Source: CAG-217 sp963605415
GTDB taxonomy: Bacteria; Bacillota; Clostridia; Oscillospirales; Acutalibacteraceae
Direction of reading: 5' to 3'
NCBI GenBank assembly: GCA_963605415.1
Contig: CAVCUL010000017.1
Coordinates: forward strand, 1 to 39,469
Length of the DNA: 39,469 bases
Part shown: positions 1 through 8,254 of the stretch, piece by piece
Layout of the letters: each line of letters starts with the position of its first letter
Numbering within the stretch: position 1 is the stretch's first letter
The notes under the pieces: model-generated
Told to the model about the DNA's origin: nothing
Seen by the model: the letters and a program-made list of their open reading frames with translations, nothing else
Databases searched by the model: none
Program-made: the position numbers and the translations under genes

Positions 1-53
1 TTGCGACCCCCACGTCCCGAACGTGGTGCTCTACCAAACTGAGCCACACCTCG
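1..53 (-). tRNA. tRNA-Pro (anticodon CGG), 3' part cut by window edge
   Basis: Read on the minus strand, the sequence folds as a tRNA: acceptor 5' arm CGAGGTG, D-arm GCTC/GAGC, and anticodon stem CCACG/CGTGG around loop TTCGGGA. The anticodon CGG (window positions 17-19) reads the proline codon CCG. The variable loop is present, but the T arm and the 3' acceptor strand lie beyond position 1. Confidence 0.9.
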
Positions 54-68
54 ATTTATTGCTACAAT

Positions 69-97
69 AGGATAACACAAAATGCACCCGGTTGCAA
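69..97 (-). promoter_or_regulatory. Possible tRNA-Pro promoter
   Basis: On the minus strand, TTGCAA (92-97) and TATCCT (69-74) are separated by 17 nt and lie about 16 nt before the tRNA 5' end. The -35 part falls just past the stop codon of the DUF4250 gene, so the tRNA could be transcribed on its own or by read-through. Confidence 0.45.
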
Positions 98-104
98 GTG
101 TTTT

Positions 105-284
105 TTACAGAAATTTGTTTTGCTGCGGGTCATAGGTCATACCGATGGCCGCCAACTGAGCCTCCAGCGCTGCCCGGTCCACCTGCAGATCCGCACACAG
201 GGCATCCAGACTGGGGTAAAAATCTCGCAATTTGGTATTGATCACACTAAACAGAATGAACGGATCCTTGGGTAATGCAGCCAC
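105..284 (-). CDS. DUF4250 domain-containing small protein
   Basis: The product is 59 residues if it starts at the GTG at 284. It opens with VAALPKDPFILFSVINTKLR, the typical beginning of the DUF4250 family, followed by the conserved 'SLDALCADL' stretch and a C-terminal 'IGMTYDPQQNKF'. I chose the GTG because GGGAGG lies 8 nt before it and because family members start just before the LPKDPF motif. An in-frame ATG at 344 would add 20 residues lacking family character and has no good ribosome binding site. No membrane segment or enzymatic motif is visible. The function of DUF4250 is unknown; it is common in Clostridia. The gene is divergent from gltX and followed by tRNA-Pro. Confidence 0.8.
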   Translation of the reverse strand: MAALPKDPFILFSVINTKLRDFYPSLDALCADLQVDRAALEAQLAAIGMTYDPQQNKFL

Positions 285-330
285 CTTTTTTGCCTCCCGG
301 TGCAGATTTGATTTTAATTTACCATAAAAA

Positions 331-361
331 GCGGGAGAATTCAAGAAAAATCCCGCCTTTT
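331..361. terminator. Hairpin with U-tracts on both strands between divergent genes
   Basis: GCGGGA (331-336) pairs with TCCCGC (351-356), with a T-rich run on each strand. It looks like an intrinsic terminator but lies between two divergent genes, so it may be a leftover or may act in the leader of the DUF4250 transcript. Confidence 0.4.
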
Positions 362-364
362 ATA

Positions 365-393
365 TTGATTATTTTCTATTTATATGTCATAAT
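365..393 (+). promoter_or_regulatory. Probable gltX operon promoter
   Basis: TTGATT (365-370), 17-nt spacer, CATAAT (388-393). It lies about 68 nt before the gltX start codon in an AT-rich stretch. Confidence 0.5.
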
Positions 394-460
394 AGGCTGT
401 AATTTTATATCCGGCGCAAAACGGCGCTACCGCCCGTTGGCCGGAACAGTAGGTGAGATC

Positions 461-2128
461 ATGACGGAAAATGAAAAAATCGCAGCGCTACTCTTTCCCC
501 ACATTACCATGACCCCGGCGGATTACGAAGCCAAGTACCCGCCCCGTCAGCTGAAAGAGGGAGCCAGAGTCAGCCGCTTTTCGCCCAGCCCCACAGGCTT
601 TTTGCACTTTGGCAATTTGTTTTCCTGTGCGGCGGCGTACCGCACTGCCCGCTGCACCGACGGCGTGTTCTATGTGCGAGTGGAAGATACGGACCAAAAA
701 CGCAAGGTTGAGGGCGCGGTGGAGACCATGCTCTCCGCCCTGCAGATCTACGGCATTACCCCGGACGAGGGCGTGATGGGCGACGGCAGCGAAAGCGGCG
801 CCTACGGCCCTTACACCCAAAGTTTACGCAAAGACATTTACCAGTGCTACGGCAAATCCCTGGTAGAAGCGGGGCTGGCTTATCCCTGCTTTTGCACCCC
901 GGAGGAGCTGGAGGACCTGCACGCCCGGCAGGAGAATGAGGACATTAAAGGCTATTGGGGCCCCTACGCCCACTGCCGGGACCTGACCTATGACCAGATC
1001 AAGGCCAACATAGACGCCGGCAAGCCCTGGACCCTGCGCCTGCGCTCCCCCGGCAAGCCGGAGGGCAAGGTGCGCTTTGACGATCTGATCAAAGGCAAGA
1101 TCGAAATGCAGGAGAATGTGATCGATGTGGTGCTGCTCAAGACCGACGGCATTCCCACCTATCACTTTGCCCACGCCATCGACGACCACTTAATGCGTAC
1201 CACCCATGTGGTACGAGGCGACGAATGGATCGCCTCCGTGCCCCTGCACCTGCAACTGTTCAAGCTACTGGGCTTCCGCCCGGTGAAGTACGCCCACATT
1301 GCCCCCATTCTTAAGGAAGAAAACGGCGGCAAGCGCAAGCTGTCCAAGCGCAAGGACCCGGAAGCAGCGGTCACCTACTATGACCAAATGGGTATTCCGG
1401 CGGCGGCGGTCAACGAATATATGATGACCATTGCCAACTCCAGCTTTGAGGACTGGCGGCGTGCCAATCCCACCGCGGACCTGACGGACTTCCCCTTTAA
1501 CTTAAAGAAAATGAGCGTGTCCGGCGCGCTGTTTGACATGGCCAAATTGACCGATGTGTCCAAGACCGTCATCAGCAAAATGACCGCACAGGAAGTGTAT
1601 GACCTGGCTCACGCCTGGGCCCATCGGCACCAGCCGGAACTGGCCGCGCTGTTTGACAGCGACCCGGCCTATGCGGTGGCAGTGCTCAGCATTGACCGGG
1701 GTGGCAAAAAGCCCCGCAAGGACATTGCCAAGTGGAGCGATCTGGCGGACTACATCAGCTACTTCTACGACCAAACCTTTACCCCCTGCTACGACCTGAC
1801 CGGCAATGCGGACCCGGCCCTGGCGGTGCAGGTGCTGGAACAGTATAAAGACCTGGTGGACACCACGGACGACAAAGACACCTGGTTTGCCAAGATCAAG
1901 GGGCTGTGCCCGCAGGTGGGCTGCACCCCCAATGTAAAAGAATACAAGCAGGACCCCACAGCGTTCAAGGGTCATGTAGGCGATGTGTCTACCGTGATCC
2001 GGGTGGCGCTTACCGGGCGCACCAACACCCCGGACCTGCACGCCATACTGGCTCTGCTGGGGCAAGAGACCACACAGGCCAGACTAACCGCCGCACTGGC
2101 GCACTACAAGGAGGAGTACCATGGCTGA
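461..2128 (+). CDS. gltX: Glutamate--tRNA ligase
   Basis: A class I aminoacyl-tRNA synthetase of 555 residues that charges tRNA-Glu with glutamate in the cytoplasm. The nucleotide-binding signature is SPSPTGFLHFGN (HIGH-type motif HFGN at about residues 49-52) and the KMSKS-type loop is KLSKR at 293-297. The ATG at 461 follows AGGTGAG by a few bases; the open frame runs further upstream, but that part is non-conserved leader. It is longer than the roughly 480-residue bacterial norm because of a longer C-terminal anticodon-binding region, as I recall is usual for several Clostridia. The stop overlaps glnS by 8 nt, so Glu and Gln charging enzymes are probably co-translated. Confidence 0.95.
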   Translation: MTENEKIAALLFPHITMTPADYEAKYPPRQLKEGARVSRFSPSPTGFLHFGNLFSCAAAYRTARCTDGVFYVRVEDTDQKRKVEGAVETMLSALQIYGITPDEGVMGDGSESGAYGPYTQSLRKDIYQCYGKSLVEAGLAYPCFCTPEELEDLHARQENEDIKGYWGPYAHCRDLTYDQIKANIDAGKPWTLRLRSPGKPEGKVRFDDLIKGKIEMQENVIDVVLLKTDGIPTYHFAHAIDDHLMRTTHVVRGDEWIASVPLHLQLFKLLGFRPVKYAHIAPILKEENGGKRKLSKRKDPEAAVTYYDQMGIPAAAVNEYMMTIANSSFEDWRRANPTADLTDFPFNLKKMSVSGALFDMAKLTDVSKTVISKMTAQEVYDLAHAWAHRHQPELAALFDSDPAYAVAVLSIDRGGKKPRKDIAKWSDLADYISYFYDQTFTPCYDLTGNADPALAVQVLEQYKDLVDTTDDKDTWFAKIKGLCPQVGCTPNVKEYKQDPTAFKGHVGDVSTVIRVALTGRTNTPDLHAILALLGQETTQARLTAALAHYKEEYHG

Positions 2129-3794
2129 GGAGATCAGAGAAAGTTCTAATTTTATTCACGATTTTATTGATAAAGACCTGGAGGACGGGGTATATAGCAG
2201 CATACAGACCCGCTTTCCCCCGGAGCCCAACGGCTATCTGCACATTGGCCACGCCAAGGCCATTTGCATCAACTTTGGGGTGAAAGAAAAGTACAAGGGC
2301 GTGTGCAATCTGCGCCTGGACGACACCAACCCCACCAAAGAGGACACCGAGTATGTAGACGCCATTAAAGAGGACATTCAGTGGCTGGGCTTTCAGTGGG
2401 ACAACCTGTACTATGCCTCCGACTACTTTGACTTTCTCTTTGACTGCGCCATCAAGCTGATCAAAAAAGGCAAGGCCTTTGTCTGCGAGCTGACGCCGGA
2501 GGAAATGCGCGCCTACCGTGGCACCCTCACCGAGCCGGGTAAGGAAAGTCCCTACCGCAACCGCTCCGTGGAGGAAAACCTGGATCTGTTTATGCGCATG
2601 AGCAAGGGCGAGTTCCCGGAGGGCAGCAAGGTGCTGCGTGCCAAGATCGACATGAGCTCCCCCAATCTGAATATGCGGGACCCGATCATCTATCGCATTA
2701 TGTACGCCCACCATCACCGCACCGGCGACAAGTGGTGCGTGTATCCCATGTATGACTTTGCCCACCCCCTGTCTGACGCCAGAGAGGGCGTGACCCACTC
2801 CCTGTGTTCTTTGGAATTTGAGAACCACCGCCCGCTGTACAACTGGTTTGTGGACGAGCTGATCGAGGGGCAAAAGCCCCGCCAGATCGAGTTTGCCCGG
2901 CTGAACCTGAACTACACCCTGACCAGCAAGCGCAAGTGCTTAAAGCTGGTGCAGGACGGCATTGTCAGCGGCTGGGACGATCCCCGTATGGCCACCCTCA
3001 GCGGTATGCGCCGCCGGGGCTATCCGCCGGAGGCAGTGCGGGACTTCTGCGAGCGCATTGGCGTGTCCAAGGCATACAGCGTGGTGGACTTTGCCCTGCT
3101 GGAGGCCTGCGTGCGAGAGCACCTGAACACCTCCGCACCCCGGGCTATGGCGGTGCTGGATCCCATTAAGCTGGTGATCGACAACTACCCGGAGGACAAA
3201 ACCGAGACTTTGGAAGTGGAGTACCACCCGGATCACCCGGAATACGGCAAGCGCGCCGTGCCCTTTGGCCGAGAGCTGTTCATTGAGCGGGACGACTTTA
3301 TGGCCGAGCCGATCAAGAAATACCGCCGTCTGTACCCGGGCAACGAGGTGCGGCTGTACAAGGCCTACCTGGTGACCTGCACCGGCTATGACACAGACGA
3401 AAACGGCAATGTGACCTGCGTGCACGCCACCTACGACCCGGCCACCTTTGGCGGCGACGCTCCGGACGGGCGCAAGGTACGGGGCACCATTCACTGGGTC
3501 AGCGCCAAGGAGAACACGCCCCTGACCGCCCGGATCTATGACCGGCTGTTTAATGTGGAGAACCCCAGCGACGACAGCGGCGTCAGCTCCTTTGAGGAGA
3601 ACCTGAACCCGGACAGCCTGACCGAGAAGCAGGGCTACGGCGAGGTGGCACTGGCCACGGCCAAGGTCGGCGACCGGTTCCAGTTTATGCGGGACGGCTA
3701 CTTCTGTATGGACAAGGACTCTGCTCCCGGTGCGCCGGTGTTTAACCGCACCGTTGCCCTGCGGGACAGCTTTAATATTAAGAAGAATAAATAA
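2121..3794 (+). CDS. glnS: Glutamine--tRNA ligase
   Basis: A 557-residue class I synthetase that attaches glutamine directly to tRNA-Gln. The catalytic fold carries PPEPNGYLHIGHAKA (HIGH at 41-44) and a KMSKS-type loop TSKRK at 268-272, followed by the typical GWDDPRMATLSGMRRRGY segment. The C-terminal half has the two beta-barrel anticodon-binding domains of the family. The start ATG lies inside the end of gltX (8-nt overlap). Many Clostridia make Gln-tRNA indirectly with a non-discriminating GluRS plus GatCAB; a true GlnRS next to GluRS suggests that GltX here can be Glu-specific. That last point is inference. Confidence 0.95.
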   Translation: MAEEIRESSNFIHDFIDKDLEDGVYSSIQTRFPPEPNGYLHIGHAKAICINFGVKEKYKGVCNLRLDDTNPTKEDTEYVDAIKEDIQWLGFQWDNLYYASDYFDFLFDCAIKLIKKGKAFVCELTPEEMRAYRGTLTEPGKESPYRNRSVEENLDLFMRMSKGEFPEGSKVLRAKIDMSSPNLNMRDPIIYRIMYAHHHRTGDKWCVYPMYDFAHPLSDAREGVTHSLCSLEFENHRPLYNWFVDELIEGQKPRQIEFARLNLNYTLTSKRKCLKLVQDGIVSGWDDPRMATLSGMRRRGYPPEAVRDFCERIGVSKAYSVVDFALLEACVREHLNTSAPRAMAVLDPIKLVIDNYPEDKTETLEVEYHPDHPEYGKRAVPFGRELFIERDDFMAEPIKKYRRLYPGNEVRLYKAYLVTCTGYDTDENGNVTCVHATYDPATFGGDAPDGRKVRGTIHWVSAKENTPLTARIYDRLFNVENPSDDSGVSSFEENLNPDSLTEKQGYGEVALATAKVGDRFQFMRDGYFCMDKDSAPGAPVFNRTVALRDSFNIKKNK

Positions 3795-3811
3795 GAATTC
3801 GGGTGAGCACT

Positions 3812-5638
3812 TTGAGTACAAGAAAAGACATTAAAAACATTGCGATCATTGCCCATGTAGACCACGGCAAGACCACCCTGGTGGACGAAATGCTGCGCCA
3901 AAGCGGCACTTTCCGCCAAAATGAAGTGGTGGAAGAGCGGGTCATGGACAGCAACGACCTGGAGCGTGAGCGGGGCATTACCATTATGTCCAAGAACACC
4001 TCCATTCACTATAACGACACCAAAATCAACATTGTAGACACCCCCGGCCATGCGGACTTTGGCGGCGAGGTAGAGCGTATTCTCACCATGGTAGACGGCG
4101 TGCTGCTGCTGGTAGATGCCTTTGAGGGCTGTATGCCCCAGACCCGCTTTGTGCTGAAAAAAGCGCTGGGCCTGCACAAGACCCCGCTGGTGGTGGTCAA
4201 CAAGATCGACCGGGACGGCGCCCGCCCTGCCCAGGTGGTAGACGAGGTGCTGGATCTGTTTATTGAGCTGGGCGCAGACGACGACCAGATCGACTTCCCG
4301 GTGATCTATGCCTCCGCCAAGGACGGCTACGCCGGCACAGAGCCGGAAGTACGCAGCGGCGATATGCGCCCGCTGCTGGACGCAATCTTAAAGTACATTC
4401 CCTCTCCCCAGGGCGACCCGGACGGCCCCACCCAGGTGCTGTTCTCCTCTCTGGAGTATGACGACTATGTGGGCCGCATCGGCGTGGGCCGTGTGGAGCG
4501 GGGCAGCGTAAAGGTCAACGCACCTTATGTGCTGTGCCGCCGGGACGATACCCGGGAGAATATCCGCGTCACCAAGCTGTACCAGTTTGAGGGGTTGAAG
4601 CGCGTACCGGTAGAAGAAGCGGTGATGGGCGACCTGATCTGCGTGGCCGGTATTGCGGACCTGAACATCGGCGAGACCCTGTGCGCGCCGGAGTGCGTAG
4701 AGCCGCTGCCCTTTGTGAAGATCGACGAGCCCACCATCAGCATGAACTTTATGGTCAACGACTCCCCCTTCGCCGGGCGTGAGGGCAAGTATGTCACCTC
4801 CCGCAACCTGCGGGACCGGCTGTTTAAGGAAGTAGAGACCAATGTGTCTATGCGGGTGGAAGAAACAGACAGTATGGACACCTTTAAGGTATCCGGTCGT
4901 GGCGAGCTGCACCTATCCATTCTCATTGAGACCATGCGGCGAGAAAACTATGAGTTCGCCGTCAGCCGTCCCCAAGTTATTTTGAAAAAGGACCCCCAGA
5001 CCGGCAAGACCCTGGAGCCCATGGAGCTGGCCATCATCGAAGTGCCGGAGGCCTATGTAGGCGCCGTGATGGAAAAGCTGTGCTCCCGCAAGGGCGAGAT
5101 CGAGAATATGGACACTCGCTCCACCGGCATGACCCACCTGGAGATCAAGATCCCCTCTCGCGGGCTGATCGGCTACCGCAGCGAATTCCTGACAGACACC
5201 AACGGCAACGGCATTATGAACCAGCTGTTTGCCGGGTATGAGCCTTACAAGGGAGAGATTGCTACCCGCAGCCGTGGCTCCATCATCGTGCATGAGACCG
5301 GCACCACCAGTGGCTACGGCCTGTGGAACACCCAGGACCGCGGGCGGCTGTTCGTTGGCCCCGGCATTGAGGTGTACGAGGGCATGATCGTGGGCGAATG
5401 CGCCAAGGACGAGGACATTGTGTGCAATGTGTGCAAAAAGAAGCATGTGACCAACACCCGGGCCAGCGGCTCCGACGAGGCGCTGAAGCTGGTGCCCCCC
5501 ACCACCCTGTCCCTGGAGCAGAGCATGGAATTCCTGGCAGACGATGAACTGCTGGAAGTGACCCCCAAGAGCATTCGTCTGCGCAAGACCATCCTGGACA
5601 AATCCCTGCGACTGAAAGCGGAAAGCCGCAGAAAATAA
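3812..5638 (+). CDS. typA: Translational GTPase TypA/BipA
   Basis: A ribosome-associated GTPase of 608 residues related to EF-G and LepA, linked in other bacteria to ribosome assembly and stress adaptation. G1 is AHVDHGKT (14-21), followed by the switch ERERGITI, G3 DTPGHADF and G4 NKID. The C-terminal half has the TypA-specific domain with RSRGSIIVHETG. I chose TTG at 3812 because GGTGAG sits just before it and because the protein then begins MSTRKDIKNIAIIAHVDHGK, as in relatives. A GTG at 3803 is possible but has no ribosome binding site. It follows glnS by 17 nt and probably belongs to the same operon. Confidence 0.93.
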   Translation: MSTRKDIKNIAIIAHVDHGKTTLVDEMLRQSGTFRQNEVVEERVMDSNDLERERGITIMSKNTSIHYNDTKINIVDTPGHADFGGEVERILTMVDGVLLLVDAFEGCMPQTRFVLKKALGLHKTPLVVVNKIDRDGARPAQVVDEVLDLFIELGADDDQIDFPVIYASAKDGYAGTEPEVRSGDMRPLLDAILKYIPSPQGDPDGPTQVLFSSLEYDDYVGRIGVGRVERGSVKVNAPYVLCRRDDTRENIRVTKLYQFEGLKRVPVEEAVMGDLICVAGIADLNIGETLCAPECVEPLPFVKIDEPTISMNFMVNDSPFAGREGKYVTSRNLRDRLFKEVETNVSMRVEETDSMDTFKVSGRGELHLSILIETMRRENYEFAVSRPQVILKKDPQTGKTLEPMELAIIEVPEAYVGAVMEKLCSRKGEIENMDTRSTGMTHLEIKIPSRGLIGYRSEFLTDTNGNGIMNQLFAGYEPYKGEIATRSRGSIIVHETGTTSGYGLWNTQDRGRLFVGPGIEVYEGMIVGECAKDEDIVCNVCKKKHVTNTRASGSDEALKLVPPTTLSLEQSMEFLADDELLEVTPKSIRLRKTILDKSLRLKAESRRK

Positions 5639-5670
5639 AACAAAAATGAACGCAAAAAGGAGTGTGAAGT

Positions 5671-6702
5671 ATGGCCGCAGGTCTTTATATTCATATTCCT
5701 TTTTGTTTTTCCAAGTGCCCGTACTGTGACTTTTACAGCACCAAGTACACCCCGGCGGCTGCCGACGCTTTTGCCGAGAAGCTGGGAGCGCAAATACAGG
5801 ACTACACCGGCAGCTTTGACACGGTGTACTTTGGCGGCGGCACCCCCTCCATTCTGGAGCCTCAGGTGCTCACCGGCATTTTGCAGGCGGTGCGGGATCA
5901 CTTTGCCATTGACCCGGCGGCGGAGATCACCGTAGAGTGCAACCCCTCCAAGGACCTGACCCGGGATCTGGAGCAGTACGCGGCGGCGGGGATCAACCGG
6001 GTGAGTATCGGTATGCAAAGCGCTGTGGACCGGGAGCGGTTCGCCCTGGGGCGCCGTGCCGGCAGCGGGGAAGTGGCCCGCACCGTAGCCGCAGCCAAGG
6101 CGGCGGGCATTGGCAACATCAGCCTGGATGTGATGCTGGGCACCCCCAAACAGACCATGGACAGCCTGGAGCAGACCTTTGCCTTTATTGACCGAATGCA
6201 GGTGACCCACATCAGTGCCTATCTGCTGAAGATCGAGCCGGGCACCCCCTTTGACCGGCTGCAAGCCAAGCTGGCGCTACCGGAGGAGGACACGGTGTGC
6301 CGAATGTACCTGCAAACGGTGGAGCGGCTGGGGCAGCTGGGCTTTGCCCAGTACGAGATCAGCAACTTTGCCCGCCCGGGGTACGAGAGCCGCCACAATT
6401 TGAAATACTGGCTGCTGGAGCCGTACCTGGGACTGGGGCCAAGCGCCCACTCTCTGTGGAACGGTCGGCGCTTTTACTTTGACCGGGACTGGGCCTGGCA
6501 GGACGAGGGCCCCGGCGGCGACCGGGAGGAGCAAGTTCTCTTGGGCCTGCGACTGACCCGGGGCATACCGGAGGACTGGCTCGCCCACGACCCGGCGCCG
6601 TACATTGCCGGGGGCTTTATGCGCCGCATCAATGGCCGCATTGCCTTTACCCCCCGGGGTATGCTGGTATCCAACACTATTTTGGCAGAATTACTGGACT
6701 AA
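5671..6702 (+). CDS. hemW: Radical SAM heme chaperone HemW (CPO-III-like)
   Basis: 343 residues. The radical SAM motif CxxxCxxC is at C12, C16 and C19, followed by F, the HemW/HemN pattern. Downstream are FGGGTPS, the glycine-rich SAM site, and the family segments SIGMQSA and DVMLGTP. HemW binds heme and inserts it into respiratory proteins; older annotations call it oxygen-independent coproporphyrinogen oxidase. The length is slightly under the usual 370-390, with a short C-terminal domain. AAGGAG precedes the ATG. It follows typA by 32 nt; a typA/lepA-hemW neighbourhood is common in Bacillota. Confidence 0.9.
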   Translation: MAAGLYIHIPFCFSKCPYCDFYSTKYTPAAADAFAEKLGAQIQDYTGSFDTVYFGGGTPSILEPQVLTGILQAVRDHFAIDPAAEITVECNPSKDLTRDLEQYAAAGINRVSIGMQSAVDRERFALGRRAGSGEVARTVAAAKAAGIGNISLDVMLGTPKQTMDSLEQTFAFIDRMQVTHISAYLLKIEPGTPFDRLQAKLALPEEDTVCRMYLQTVERLGQLGFAQYEISNFARPGYESRHNLKYWLLEPYLGLGPSAHSLWNGRRFYFDRDWAWQDEGPGGDREEQVLLGLRLTRGIPEDWLAHDPAPYIAGGFMRRINGRIAFTPRGMLVSNTILAELLD

Positions 6703-6712
6703 GGAGGAGCCT

Positions 6713-7651
6713 ATGCTGACCGGACTGGCAGGCGGCGCCCTTTGGGCGCTGGACACGGTAATACTGGGTATGGCACTGGCACTGCCGGTGTTTACCGGCG
6801 ACCCCAGAGCAGCGGTACTGGCGCCCTTTGCCAGCACCTTTTTGCACGACCTGTGCTCTTCTCTGTGGATGCTGGGCTACACCGGGCTGCACCGCCAGTA
6901 CAAGGCGGTTTGGCAAGCGCTGCACACCCGGGGCGGCCGCTTTGTGGCGCTGGGCGCACTGCTGGGCGGCCCGGTGGGTATGACTGGCTATGTGCTGGCC
7001 ATCAACGCCATCGGCCCGGCGTACACCGCCATCATCTCCGCGCTGTACCCGGCGCTGGGCACGGTGCTGGCCCACTTCTTCTTAAAAGAAAAATTGCGCC
7101 CCACCGGCCTGATCGGTCTGACGCTGAGTATCGGCGGGGTGATCGCCCTGGGCTACACCCCCGGTGCGGCGCTGCCTAAGGGGCAACTGCTGGGCTTTGG
7201 CTGCGCGCTGCTGTGCTGTATCGGCTGGGCAGCGGAGGGGGTCATCTGCACCTACGGGCTGCAAAGCAGCACCGTCACCAACGCCCAGGCGCTGCAAATT
7301 CGCCAGCCGGTATCGGCGCTGACCTATGCGGTCATTCTGCTGCCTGCCTGCAAGGGCTGGGGCTTTACCGCCGGGTTGTTTGGCACCCGGGCGCTGTGGA
7401 TCATTGCCCTGTCCGCCCTGTGCGGCACCGCCTCTTACCTGTGCTACTACAAGGCGCTGGGCAAGCTGGGCACCGGCAAGGCCATGCCCCTGAACATCAC
7501 TTACGCCGCCTGGTCGCTGCCGTTCTCCTATCTGCTTTTGCACCAGGTCCCCGGCACCAAGGACATCATCTGCGCCCTGGTGGTGCTGCTGGGTGCGCTG
7601 CTGGCCGCCTACGAAAAACCGCAAAAATTGGAAAAATCAAACAACAAATGA
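6713..7651 (+). CDS. EamA/DMT-superfamily transporter
   Basis: A 312-residue integral membrane protein with about ten hydrophobic helices arranged as two EamA repeats. The first repeat contains NAIGPAYTAIISALYPALG, typical of the family, and the second SYLCYYKALGKLGTGKA. Such carriers export or import small metabolites; the substrate cannot be told. I set the start at the ATG at 6713, preceded by AAGGAGG; the open frame extends back over hemW but that part is not membrane-like. It begins 10 nt after hemW, so it is likely in the same transcript. A long perfect inverted repeat follows the stop codon. Confidence 0.85.
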   Translation: MLTGLAGGALWALDTVILGMALALPVFTGDPRAAVLAPFASTFLHDLCSSLWMLGYTGLHRQYKAVWQALHTRGGRFVALGALLGGPVGMTGYVLAINAIGPAYTAIISALYPALGTVLAHFFLKEKLRPTGLIGLTLSIGGVIALGYTPGAALPKGQLLGFGCALLCCIGWAAEGVICTYGLQSSTVTNAQALQIRQPVSALTYAVILLPACKGWGFTAGLFGTRALWIIALSALCGTASYLCYYKALGKLGTGKAMPLNITYAAWSLPFSYLLLHQVPGTKDIICALVVLLGALLAAYEKPQKLEKSNNK

Positions 7652-7657
7652 GCGCAA

Positions 7658-7704
7658 AAATCGGGCATACTAAGACCGAAGGAGGTTTTCAGTATGCCCG
7701 ATTT
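7658..7704 (+). promoter_or_regulatory. Perfect 14-bp hairpin enclosing the ribosome binding site and start codon of the next ORF
   Basis: The arms at 7658-7671 and 7691-7704 are perfectly complementary over 14 bp around a 19-nt loop. The loop contains GGAGGT (7681-7686) and the 3' arm contains the ATG at 7694. The arm ends in TTTATTT, so the same structure could terminate transcripts of the EamA gene. Whichever role dominates, translation of the 51-residue ORF should depend on opening this hairpin. Confidence 0.7.
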
Positions 7705-7849
7705 ATTTCATTTAACGCCGGAGATGAACCAATACTTTAACGCCCTGCCGGAGAGCGTAAAAGAGAATATCATCCAGTCCGGCGCCAAGATCAATTCCCT
7801 GGAGGACTTAAAGGCCGTGGCGGCGCAGCTGTGCGACCATGCAGAATAA
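7694..7849 (+). CDS. Small conserved-looking protein of unknown function (51 aa)
   Basis: A 51-residue ORF starting MPDLFHLTPEMNQYFNALPE and ending in AAQLCDHAE. It has a strong GGAGGT ribosome binding site 7 nt before the ATG. The composition is that of a small soluble helical protein: 'LPESVKENIIQSGAKINSLEDLKAVA' reads as two amphipathic helices. No catalytic motif, signal peptide or membrane segment is seen. The end overlaps the next ORF by 11 nt, which suggests translational coupling. The start is buried in a 14-bp hairpin. I do not recognise a named family. Confidence 0.65.
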   Translation: MPDLFHLTPEMNQYFNALPESVKENIIQSGAKINSLEDLKAVAAQLCDHAE

Positions 7850-8096
7850 CCGCCACTTTCCCCAAACGGAAAACAGCCTGAACAACTGGGACGCGCCGGT
7901 GCGCCACGCACCCGGCCGTTACCGGGATTATCGCGAGAAGTACGCCCTGACCATCGGCGAGGTCACCGCCCGCTACTGCGAGAACATTACCAACCCCACC
8001 GTCCAGCCGGACAGCAAAACGGAAATGCGCACCCCCATTCCGGATGTGGCCCATGTGGAGCAAAGCAAAGCCTATCAAGAAGAAAATCAGTTATAA
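7839..8096 (+). CDS. Small protein of unknown function (85 aa), overlapping the preceding ORF
   Basis: An 85-residue, strongly polar ORF beginning MQNNRHFPQTENSLNNWDAP, rich in Asn, Arg, Tyr and Glu. No hydrophobic stretch or recognised motif is present. The ATG lies 11 nt inside the end of the 51-residue ORF in another frame and has no strong ribosome binding site of its own, so it is probably translated by coupling. An intrinsic terminator follows directly, which supports a real transcript end here. The function is unknown. Confidence 0.55.
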   Translation: MQNNRHFPQTENSLNNWDAPVRHAPGRYRDYREKYALTIGEVTARYCENITNPTVQPDSKTEMRTPIPDVAHVEQSKAYQEENQL

Positions 8097-8107
8097 CCAA
8101 ATCGACG

Positions 8108-8135
8108 GACGGCAGTTTTCTGCCGTCTATTTTTA
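8108..8135 (+). terminator. Intrinsic terminator closing the gltX-to-small-ORF run
   Basis: GACGGCAG (8108-8115) pairs with CTGCCGTC (8120-8127) around a TTTT loop, followed by TATTTTT. Confidence 0.85.
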
Positions 8136-8203
8136 CACCTTTTCATCGGATTTTGTAAATTTTCGCCGTTTTTTTTGGCGTATTCCCCCATTTTGCCACA
8201 CTA

Positions 8204-8209
8204 TATAAT
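8204..8209 (+). promoter_or_regulatory. -10 element of the ABC cassette promoter
   Basis: A perfect TATAAT, 45 nt before the start codon of the first permease gene. No good -35 lies at 17 nt; TTGGCG at 8175-8180 is too far. The promoter may need an activator. Confidence 0.5.
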
Positions 8210-8254
8210 AGAAAGAGCTTTTTTGCACCAAATAAAAATCAAGAGGGGATCAGA

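Noticed and set aside
275..460. Longer gltX start upstream of 461
   Set aside because: The extra 62 codons cover the promoter and hairpin and are not conserved; the ATG at 461 has AGGTGAG before it.
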